The translations under genes were made by a program, and so were the position numbers. From Mucilaginibacter sp. JRF (GTDB taxonomy: Bacteria; Bacteroidota; Bacteroidia; Sphingobacteriales; Sphingobacteriaceae), in assembly GCF_015223065.1 (NCBI RefSeq), contig NZ_JADFBY010000001.1, forward strand, positions 372,001 to 436,000: a DNA stretch of 64,000 nt, read 5' to 3'. This document shows, one piece after another, positions 37,701 through 44,226 of the stretch. Under the pieces are notes generated by a model, which was given only the letters and a program-made list of their open reading frames with translations, was not told the DNA's origin and did no database searches. The first letter of the stretch is position 1. Each line of letters opens with the position of its first letter.

Positions 37701-37753
37701 CCTTTCCGGGGCACTGGCGTATCATGAATGGTATACTTAAAGTAACTAAGTAA
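34706..37753 (+). CDS. ThuA / beta-propeller / HEAT / azurin-like cupredoxin fusion lipoprotein
   Basis: The 1015-aa lipoprotein (lipobox FSC, Cys20) combines four parts. A ThuA-type domain (about 45-250) has LFLGNTSKHHDS and VPLHCAS. A membrane-bound-dehydrogenase propeller (about 290-660) has AEPDIINPIAMAWDERGRLW. HEAT-like repeats (about 670-880) follow. The C-terminal cupredoxin (about 895-1015) has His930 in MQHNWVL, Cys998, His1003 and Met1007 in CTFPGHWRIM, an exact azurin-style type 1 copper ligand set. Homologues often end in cytochrome c; here copper replaces heme. It probably oxidises or handles a sugar in the periplasm and passes electrons through copper. It heads a five-gene operon. 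Confidence 0.88.
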   Translation: MRSIVRIISGALLLFVFSCSTKVLTSKPQVAQVAEQVSEIVPRRAEVLFLGNTSKHHDSYKYAPMLASAVFKSGINITYTDELSDLNTENLAKYDALVIYANYDTIGKAEENALRAFVEGGKGLVPLHCASYCFRNSDWYVKAVGGQFKTHTTGKFPAVIVDSKHPVMKDISAFETWDETYVHDKINPDKTVLTERVEGDHHEPYTWVRQQGSGRVFYTAYGHNDSTWTNKEFLKLVKNGIFWALGDKVISQVNALQVPQGTYTDAKIPNYEKRDPAPKFQAPFSSAESQKLIQVPVDFKIELFAAEPDIINPIAMAWDERGRLWVIETIDYPNEIRTDDGTGVDRIKICEDTDGDGKADKFTIFADKLNIPTSIVFANGGVIVAQAPDFIFLKDTNGDDKADVREKIITGWGKSDTHAGPSNLKYGFDNKIWGVLGYSGFSGAIGGKQMKFGQGVYNFTADGKQLEFLGATSNNTWGLGFSEENDVFISTANNTHSAFFGLPARYAVESTGTKTDQQSVKKLDGHYDMHVVFPNLRQVDVFGGFTAAAGHNLYTARNYPKNYWNRIAFVCEPTGRVVHQAILKQDGAGFTEADGWNFVASADEWVGPVQAEVGPDGAVWVADWYDFIIQHNPTPRGFENGKGNAYINPLRDHDKGRIYRIVYKNAKPYTPIKLSKNDIPGLLKALENDNMFWRMTAQRLLVEANNAEAIPGLLNTINSKQQDELGLSGAAVHALWVLKGIGAINDNNAQVMPSVYAALKHPAAAVRKAAVQVLPVSNAALQEIVKANLLSDADGRVRAASILVLADHAANAEIGSMIYGAANDEGNIKDEWISKALQAAAVKHKAGYLAAYTKKSASAGTLNKSIYNTIRQTGKSGNSAIAKKSTSALPAITINLKVVEHVMQFDKKLITVKAGQKVILNFENPDFMQHNWVLIKAGTTSIVGAAADELARDPKGADKNYVPQIPEVLKASALLNPQQKVTIEFTAPEQPGSYPYLCTFPGHWRIMNGILKVTK

Positions 37754-37774
37754 AAAGCCCACAATTTATATATT

Positions 37775-38632
37775 ATGAGTTTACAGGTAACATTTGGTGT
37801 TAGCACCTGGTTGTGGGCATCGCCATTTAACAGCGATACCATCGCGCTGTTCGGTAAGATAAAAGCTATGGGATATGATGTGGTAGAGATACCGGTTGAA
37901 GACACAGAGCTTATTGATACCCGGTTAATAAAAGAGGCTTTAAAAGAGCATGATTTAGAGGCGCTGATATGCGGTGCCTTCGGCCCTGAACGTGATCTGA
38001 CCAATGACGACACAGCATATCATCAAAAGGCATTTAATTACATAGAAGCCTGTTTGGATATATGCAACCAGCTTGATGTGCCCTTCTTTGCCGGGCCAAT
38101 GTATTCGGCAGTGGGTAAGGCGCGTTTAGCATCGCCCGGGCAACGTAAAATTGAGTGGGACAGAGCGGTTAATAACCTCAGCCAGGTTTGTAAAATGGCC
38201 GAAGCAAGAGGCTTAAAATTAGGCATTGAGCCCTTGAACCGTTTTGAATCAGACATGATCAACACTACCGATGATGTTTTGCGGCTTATCAATGATATTG
38301 GTCACCCTGCTGCAAACATCGCTTTAGATGGTTTTCACATGAACATTGAGGAGCCTGATATTGAAGCCGCTATTGTTGCCGCGGGCGATAAGCTGATACA
38401 TCTACAAGTATCTGAAAACTATCGCGGTACGCCGGGCAGCGGGCAAACCAATTGGGCTGCGTACAAGGCTGGTTTGCAGCAAATTGGCTATGAAGGCATC
38501 ATCTCCATTGAAAGTTTTACGCCCGAAGTAAAGGAATTAGCCGGTGCGGTTTGCATATGGAAACCCCTGGCTGCCAGTCAGGATGAGTTTGCAAGCAAGG
38601 GATTACAATTCTTAAAACGTTTTTTCAAATAA
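37775..38632 (+). CDS. Sugar phosphate isomerase/epimerase (ketose 3-epimerase-like TIM barrel)
   Basis: The 285-aa cytoplasmic TIM barrel is of the AP-endonuclease-2 fold. The metal site of D-psicose/tagatose 3-epimerases is recognisable: Glu152 in GIEPLNR, Asp185 in ALDGFHMN, His209 in IHLQVSEN and Glu246 in ISIESF. These enzymes epimerise ketoses at C3 or isomerise keto-sugars. It is placed 21 bases after the ThuA fusion and 12 before an oxidoreductase, so it probably processes the oxidised sugar after import. The exact substrate cannot be read from sequence. Confidence 0.87.
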   Translation: MSLQVTFGVSTWLWASPFNSDTIALFGKIKAMGYDVVEIPVEDTELIDTRLIKEALKEHDLEALICGAFGPERDLTNDDTAYHQKAFNYIEACLDICNQLDVPFFAGPMYSAVGKARLASPGQRKIEWDRAVNNLSQVCKMAEARGLKLGIEPLNRFESDMINTTDDVLRLINDIGHPAANIALDGFHMNIEEPDIEAAIVAAGDKLIHLQVSENYRGTPGSGQTNWAAYKAGLQQIGYEGIISIESFTPEVKELAGAVCIWKPLAASQDEFASKGLQFLKRFFK

Positions 38633-38644
38633 TAATCAAAAAAT

Positions 38645-39766
38645 ATGAGCGAAAAAAAGATCAACGTAGCCATCGTGGGCCTGGGTTTCGGCGCGGAGTT
38701 TATCCCGATATATCAAAAGCACCCCAATGCCAATATGTACGCTATTTGCCAGCGTAATGAAGATAAGCTGAATGAAATAGGCGAGGCCTTTGGCATACAG
38801 AAACGTTACAGCAGCTACGAAGAATTGTTGAAAGATCCGGGAGTAGATGCCGTACACATCAACACACCCATACAAAGCCATGCCGAACAAGCCATAGCTG
38901 CATTACGAGCCGGAAAGCACGTGGCCTGTACCGTACCCATGGCCACCACGGTTGATGAATGCCGTTTGATTGTTGAGGCCGTGAAGGAAACAGGGCTTAC
39001 CTACATGATGATGGAAACGGTAGTGTACAGCAGGGAATTTCTTTTTATAAAAGAGCTTTACGAAAATGGCGAATTAGGGAAAATCCAGTTTCTGCGTGGC
39101 TCTCATCAGCAGGAAATGGCAGGCTGGCCGGGCTATTGGGAGGGACTACCGCCCATGTATTATGCCACCCACTGCGTTAGCCCGATACTGGCCCTGCCAA
39201 AAGCGGAGGCGGAGTATGTGTCGTGCTTTGGTTCGGGAACCATAAGTGAAGAACTTATCCCTAAATATGGTTCGCCTTTCGCTATCGAAAGCTGCCATAT
39301 TAAGTTAAAGGACACAGATCTGTCTGCCGAGGTAACGCGCTCGCTGTTCAATACCGCGAGGCAGTATCGCGAAAGTTTTGATGTGTACGGTTCAAAAAAA
39401 TCGTTTGAATGGACTTTAGTTGAGCATGAAGAAAGCGTGATACATACCGGCGAAACACCTGAGCGGGTAAAAATTCCTGACTATGCGCACCTATTGCCTG
39501 CCGAGATTCAAAGCTTTACCACTAAGGGTGTTTATGGTGACGATGGTGAAACACATTTATCATTTATACAAGGTTCGGGGCATGGCGGTTCGCACCCGCA
39601 TTTGGTTAATGAATTTATAAGTGCTTTGGTTAATGGTAAGCAGCCTTACCCTAATGCGGCACAGTCGGCCAACATCACATGCGTAGGCATACTGGCGCAT
39701 GAATCGGCCATGAATGGTGGTGAAAAACGCTATTTACCCGATTTTACTTTTAATACCGCTGATTAA
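38645..39766 (+). CDS. Gfo/Idh/MocA family oxidoreductase lacking the EKP lysine
   Basis: The 373-aa protein has an N-terminal Rossmann domain with VAIVGLGFGAEF (about 8-19) and a C-terminal alpha/beta domain. A catalytic-type His lies in YYATHCVSP. The family motif EKP, whose Lys is usually catalytic, reads TVP here: Thr96-Val97-Pro98 in CTVPMATTVDEC. The enzyme may thus use other residues or do a different step than classic NAD-dependent dehydrogenation. Related ThuB-type proteins oxidise disaccharides at C3. It sits between the epimerase (12-base gap) and GH39, which agrees with a keto-sugar pathway. Confidence 0.88.
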   Translation: MSEKKINVAIVGLGFGAEFIPIYQKHPNANMYAICQRNEDKLNEIGEAFGIQKRYSSYEELLKDPGVDAVHINTPIQSHAEQAIAALRAGKHVACTVPMATTVDECRLIVEAVKETGLTYMMMETVVYSREFLFIKELYENGELGKIQFLRGSHQQEMAGWPGYWEGLPPMYYATHCVSPILALPKAEAEYVSCFGSGTISEELIPKYGSPFAIESCHIKLKDTDLSAEVTRSLFNTARQYRESFDVYGSKKSFEWTLVEHEESVIHTGETPERVKIPDYAHLLPAEIQSFTTKGVYGDDGETHLSFIQGSGHGGSHPHLVNEFISALVNGKQPYPNAAQSANITCVGILAHESAMNGGEKRYLPDFTFNTAD

Positions 39767-39815
39767 TAAATAATAAGTTAACTTGTTTCGCGTAAACCGG
39801 CTGAATGTCAATAGT

Positions 39816-41519
39816 ATGAATACTGGAAATCTTTTAAAGTTTGTGTTGGTGCCGCTAATGCTATTCTGGTTTGCAGGCACTGCATACTCCCAAACAAATT
39901 CACCGGTTGCTATCAAGGTTGATTTAGTTAAGGACCTTGGCGCGATACAACCCATTTGGGCATGGTTTGGTTACGATGAACCCAACTATACCACCATGAA
40001 GGATGGCAAGAAGTTGCTTAAGGAGATAGCGATGTTAAGCAAGGTGCCTGTAAATGTAAGGGTGCATAGCCTGCTGGTAACCGGTGATGGTAAAGCAGCC
40101 ATAAAGTGGGGATCAACCAATGCCTACACCGAGGATGCCAACGGCAAACCCATTTACAACTGGACAATAATTGATTCTATTTTTGATACTTTCATCAGCA
40201 ACGGTATGCATCCCATAGCGCAAATAGGTTTTATGCCCGAGGCTATGTCTGTTAAACCAACTCCCTACAAGCACCACTGGAAACCGGGCGATGATTACAA
40301 CGACATTTACACCGGATGGGCTTACCCGCCAAAGGATTACAGCAAGTTTGCCGAATTGGTTTATCAATGGGTAAAGCATTCAATTGCCCGGTACGGAAAA
40401 GAGGAGGTAAGCAAGTGGCATTGGGAGCTATGGAATGAACCGGATATCAGTTACTGGAAAGGCACTACCGAAGAATACATCAAACTGTATGATTATACTG
40501 CTGATGCAGTTAAGCGTGCCTTCCCGGCTGCGCTGGTAGGAGGGCCGGAAACCACCGATCCATCAAACCCGAAAGCCGCTGCGTTTTTAAAAACTTTCCT
40601 TACGCATGTAACAAGCGGTAAAAATTATGTAACGGGTAAAACAGGATCTCCGATAGATTTTATAACCTTTCATGCCAAAGGTTCGCCTACGTTGGTGAAC
40701 GGCGTAGTGCAAATGAATATGGGGCGCCAGTTAACCAATATTGATAAAGGGTTCGAGATTGTGGCATCATTCCCAACCCTGAAAAAACTGCCGATAATTA
40801 TAGGTGAGTCAGACCCCGAAGGATGTGCCGCATGTTCTGAAGATGTTAGTCCGCAGAATGCGTACCGTAATGGTACCATGTATTCAAGTTATACAGCGGC
40901 ATCATTTGCCCGCAAGTATGATCTGGCTATGGCAAGGGGAGTTAATCTGCGGGGGGCGGTTACCTGGGCTTTTGAATTTGAGGATCAGCCCTGGTTTCGT
41001 GGATTTCGTGATCTGGCTACCAATGGCGTAGATAAACCAGTGCTTAATGTTTTCAGAATGTTTGGCATGATGCAGGGTAACCGTGCCGAAGTAAATAAGG
41101 ATCTTCAGTATAATTTCGCGAGTATTCGTGATTCAAGCGTACGCCGTAATGAACCGGACGTGAACGCCATAGCTACTAAGGATAAAAATACGGCATCTGT
41201 AATGGTATGGAACTATCATGATCTGAATGATACCAATGTGCCTGATGCCCCGGTTATTGTTGAGCTGAGAGGAATACCGGTTACAAAAGTTCTGCTTCGC
41301 CATTACCGGATAGATAAACAGTTTAGTAACTCATACGAAGTATGGAAAAGTATGGGCTCGCCAAAAAATCCGGATAAGGAACAGATTGCCAAACTGGAAA
41401 CAGCAGGGCAGCTTCAGCTTTATACATCACCCGAATGGGTAAATGTTAAAGATGGGAAGTTACTGTTGGATTTTCCCTTGCCGCGACAGGGCGTGTCGTT
41501 ATTGCAGCTTTCCTGGTAG
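39816..41519 (+). CDS. GH39 glycoside hydrolase (beta-xylosidase/iduronidase family)
   Basis: The 567-aa secreted enzyme has a signal peptide ending near TAYSQ (about 25). The ATG at 39816 was preferred over an upstream TTG at 39783 because it starts that signal. The TIM barrel (about 40-410) contains WELWNEPD with acid/base Glu208, and IIGESDPEG with nucleophile Glu331. A C-terminal beta-sandwich follows. GH39 includes beta-xylosidases, alpha-L-iduronidases and L-arabinosidases, so the bond cut here is not certain. It is the likely extracellular step that supplies sugar to the other enzymes of this operon. Confidence 0.85.
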   Translation: MNTGNLLKFVLVPLMLFWFAGTAYSQTNSPVAIKVDLVKDLGAIQPIWAWFGYDEPNYTTMKDGKKLLKEIAMLSKVPVNVRVHSLLVTGDGKAAIKWGSTNAYTEDANGKPIYNWTIIDSIFDTFISNGMHPIAQIGFMPEAMSVKPTPYKHHWKPGDDYNDIYTGWAYPPKDYSKFAELVYQWVKHSIARYGKEEVSKWHWELWNEPDISYWKGTTEEYIKLYDYTADAVKRAFPAALVGGPETTDPSNPKAAAFLKTFLTHVTSGKNYVTGKTGSPIDFITFHAKGSPTLVNGVVQMNMGRQLTNIDKGFEIVASFPTLKKLPIIIGESDPEGCAACSEDVSPQNAYRNGTMYSSYTAASFARKYDLAMARGVNLRGAVTWAFEFEDQPWFRGFRDLATNGVDKPVLNVFRMFGMMQGNRAEVNKDLQYNFASIRDSSVRRNEPDVNAIATKDKNTASVMVWNYHDLNDTNVPDAPVIVELRGIPVTKVLLRHYRIDKQFSNSYEVWKSMGSPKNPDKEQIAKLETAGQLQLYTSPEWVNVKDGKLLLDFPLPRQGVSLLQLSW

Positions 41520-41571
41520 TGTTAATATCTGCCTCCAATCAAACCAAACCAATTATACCTAACCAAATATT

Positions 41572-43122
41572 ATGAGTACATCAATCACTAATCCGGGCTC
41601 AAAGGCGGCACCCTCTGATAAACTGTTGTTTATCGCCTGTTTTGTAGCTATTGTAACCACCTCATTCGGGTTCATATTAAGAGCCATGACGTTGCCGCAA
41701 TGGAGCGCCGACTTTAACCTGACCAATACGCAAACAGGCGAAATTGCGGGTGTTGGGTTGTGGCCGTTTGCCATAAGTATTGTACTGTTCAGTTTGATAA
41801 TCGATAAGGTAGGCTATAAAAACGCTATGATATTCGCGTTTATTTGCCACGTTGCCTCTGCTGCTATCACATGGTTCGCAACCGGGTTTACCATGTTATA
41901 CATTGGTACGTTCATTATGGCGCTGGGCAATGGTACGGTTGAGGCGGTTACTAACCCGGCGGTAGCCAGCATGTTTCCTAAACAAAAAACGCGCTGGCTT
42001 AACTACCTGCACGCCGGTTGGCCAACCGGACTTATTTTGGGTGGTGTTATGGCACTGCTGATGGGCCCCGAAACTAACTGGAAACTAAAGATCATGCTGG
42101 TGCTTATTCCGGCTTTAGGCTACGGTTTATTGATGCTGGGTAGAAAGTTCCCGGTTAACGAGCGTGTGAGTGCAGGGGTATCATACATTGATATGTTGAA
42201 GGAGGTTGGTGTTGGCGGGGCATTGATAATCGTCGGGCTTATTGTATTTCAGTTAGGATCTGTTTTTGGCTGGTCAACCACCATCAATGTAATAGTAACA
42301 CTGGCTATTGCAGGGCTGTTCGGATTATATGTACGCAGTCTTGGTCAACCCTTATTTATCATTATGCTGCTTATCATGTTACCACTCGCGGTAACCGAGC
42401 TGGGTACAGATAGCTGGGTAGCCGATTTAATGGGCCCCGCAATGAAGAAAATAGGCTTGCAAGGCGGATGGATATTGATCTATACTTCGGCCATTATGGT
42501 GATACTAAGATTTAGCGCGGGCAGCATCATTCATCGTATCTCACCGGTAGGCCTGCTGGCCGTTTGTTCAGGAGTAGCTGCTTTGGGTTTGTTCTTTTTA
42601 TCTACCGCTGATGGCGTAATGATATTAGTAGCCGCTACCATTTTTGGATTGGGCAAAAGCTTTTTTTGGCCTACTATGCTGGGTTTGGTTGCCGAGCGTT
42701 TTCCTAAGGGTGGAGCATTAACCCTCAATATAGCAGGTGGCGTCGGCATGATCGGCGCGGGGGTTATCGGCGCTGTTATCCTGGGTTTTGTTCAGGATAA
42801 ATCCATTGATAGCAACCTGCGTGCTTATGATGCCAAAAATAACTCTGCATTGCACAGCACATATGCCACAGTTTCAAAAACAAGTATGTTTGGCAACTAC
42901 CAGGCTATAAATAGCGAAAAGCTTGCCGCGGCTCCACAGGCAGAAAAAGAAACCGTAATAAATGTTCAGGACGATGCCAAGAAAGGCGCTTTGAAAACCG
43001 TGGCACTGTTTCCCGTGGGTATGCTTGTTTGCTACTTATTGCTCGGGCTTTACTTTAAATCGCAGGGAGGCTACAAGGCCGTTGTTATTGATGACAGCCG
43101 GTTAGAGCGTACGGATGTTTAA
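41572..43122 (+). CDS. MFS sugar transporter
   Basis: The 516-aa inner-membrane protein has about twelve hydrophobic helices. The MFS signature-like loop after helix 2 is DKVGYKN (about 83-89). An unusually long hydrophilic loop of about 75 residues (about 415-485) separates the last two helices. Such transporters in Bacteroidota import mono- or disaccharides with protons. It is the last gene of the ThuA-GH39 operon and presumably brings in the released or oxidised sugar. Its stop overlaps the end of a convergent AraC gene by 4 bases, with no terminator between. Confidence 0.9.
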   Translation: MSTSITNPGSKAAPSDKLLFIACFVAIVTTSFGFILRAMTLPQWSADFNLTNTQTGEIAGVGLWPFAISIVLFSLIIDKVGYKNAMIFAFICHVASAAITWFATGFTMLYIGTFIMALGNGTVEAVTNPAVASMFPKQKTRWLNYLHAGWPTGLILGGVMALLMGPETNWKLKIMLVLIPALGYGLLMLGRKFPVNERVSAGVSYIDMLKEVGVGGALIIVGLIVFQLGSVFGWSTTINVIVTLAIAGLFGLYVRSLGQPLFIIMLLIMLPLAVTELGTDSWVADLMGPAMKKIGLQGGWILIYTSAIMVILRFSAGSIIHRISPVGLLAVCSGVAALGLFFLSTADGVMILVAATIFGLGKSFFWPTMLGLVAERFPKGGALTLNIAGGVGMIGAGVIGAVILGFVQDKSIDSNLRAYDAKNNSALHSTYATVSKTSMFGNYQAINSEKLAAAPQAEKETVINVQDDAKKGALKTVALFPVGMLVCYLLLGLYFKSQGGYKAVVIDDSRLERTDV

Positions 43123-44111
43123 GTATTATCACGAAATGTTTTGGGTGAACAGCCAAATGTGCGTTTAAAGGCAATACTAAAGTTTGATATACTTTGGTAG
43201 CCCGATAGATGACTTATTTCCTGTATGGTCAATTGGGTATCTAACAGGTACATTTTGGCTTTGTTCATTCGTATCTTTTGCAGATAGCTGAATATGGTAT
43301 CGCCAAAAACATGTTTAAAGCCTGATTTTAATTTTGTTTGATTGATGCCGGCTTTCCGGGCCAGTTCAATAATAGTAAGCGGGCTATCAAGGTTAGCCCT
43401 GATCAGTTGTGCTGTTTCTTTAATGAGCTCTATCTCACGGTTAGAGAATTGTGACCGGTTTTCATCCGCTTGCACTCCCTGTAAACAGGTAGAAACAAGT
43501 TCGTACACTTTTGCTTCGAGGTAAACCCGGCGGGTAATTCCCTGGTAGGGGCAGGTTTTAATATCCTGCATCAACCCTTCTAATTTAGGGTTTAACAATA
43601 TATCGTTTTGCAGCAGCGTGCTGCTTTTCTCCCTTGATATTTGATCGAGAAAATTATCAATGGTTTCACCCTCGCCTGCAAAATTACTCAATAATGAAAG
43701 CGGCAAATGTATATCGAAGGTTTCGTAAGCATGCCCTTCTCTAAAACCTATCGCGGCGCGGTTATCATTCGCGTTTAAATAGGTAATGTTGCCCGAAAGC
43801 GGAGCAACAGGTTTATTGTTTCTGATAGGATTATTGTAAGCAATGCCCGTGTCCGACAAATTGAAATGCATTTCCAGTAACGACTCATCACCCTTGCCAC
43901 ATATAGCTATATCATCCTTAAACTGATAATGGCCGTTTAAAATAATAATATTACCGGCCACAACTTCTTCCAGGTAACTCATGTCGCCTTTAGGTGTACT
44001 AAAGGTGATAATATCCTTATTACCCGGGTTGAGCTCACCAAGCGACATAAGTCCATTATCAAAATGAGTTAAGAAATCCGGAAAATCATTAGTGTCAATT
44101 CTGTAGCTCAT
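43119..44111 (-). CDS. AraC family regulator (PchR-like)
   Basis: The 330-aa protein has an N-terminal sensor domain (about 1-215) without a clear cupin and a C-terminal double HTH (about 225-330) with IIELARKAGINQTKLKSGFK and IQEISHLSGYQSISNFSIAFKR. The NQTKLKxGFK pattern is typical of PchR-type regulators that answer to iron-siderophore complexes. It is divergent from the TonB receptor (115 bases between starts), with an operator-like palindrome and repeated half-sites between them. It therefore probably activates receptor and DUF4374 genes when a ferric siderophore is present. It is convergent with the MFS gene. Confidence 0.85.
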   Translation of the reverse strand: MSYRIDTNDFPDFLTHFDNGLMSLGELNPGNKDIITFSTPKGDMSYLEEVVAGNIIILNGHYQFKDDIAICGKGDESLLEMHFNLSDTGIAYNNPIRNNKPVAPLSGNITYLNANDNRAAIGFREGHAYETFDIHLPLSLLSNFAGEGETIDNFLDQISREKSSTLLQNDILLNPKLEGLMQDIKTCPYQGITRRVYLEAKVYELVSTCLQGVQADENRSQFSNREIELIKETAQLIRANLDSPLTIIELARKAGINQTKLKSGFKHVFGDTIFSYLQKIRMNKAKMYLLDTQLTIQEISHLSGYQSISNFSIAFKRTFGCSPKTFRDNT

Positions 44112-44127
44112 TTCAAAAATCCATTTT

Positions 44128-44196
44128 CATAAAAAATACTTCTAATCTCATAAAACAGATCACCGGTGATGAAATATTTTTGTGCCTGCAAATATA
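44128..44196. promoter_or_regulatory. Divergent control region of the AraC and TonB receptor genes
   Basis: The region holds direct repeats CATAAAA at 44128-44134 and 44149-44155 (21 bases apart, two helical turns), a perfect palindrome ATCACCGGTGAT (44159-44170), a plus-strand -7 box TATTTTTG (44175-44182) and a minus-strand -7 box TATATTTG (44196-44189). This layout suits an AraC-type activator serving overlapping divergent promoters. Confidence 0.5.
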
Positions 44197-44226
44197 ATTT
44201 ATAATTAGTATAAATAAATATAGATA

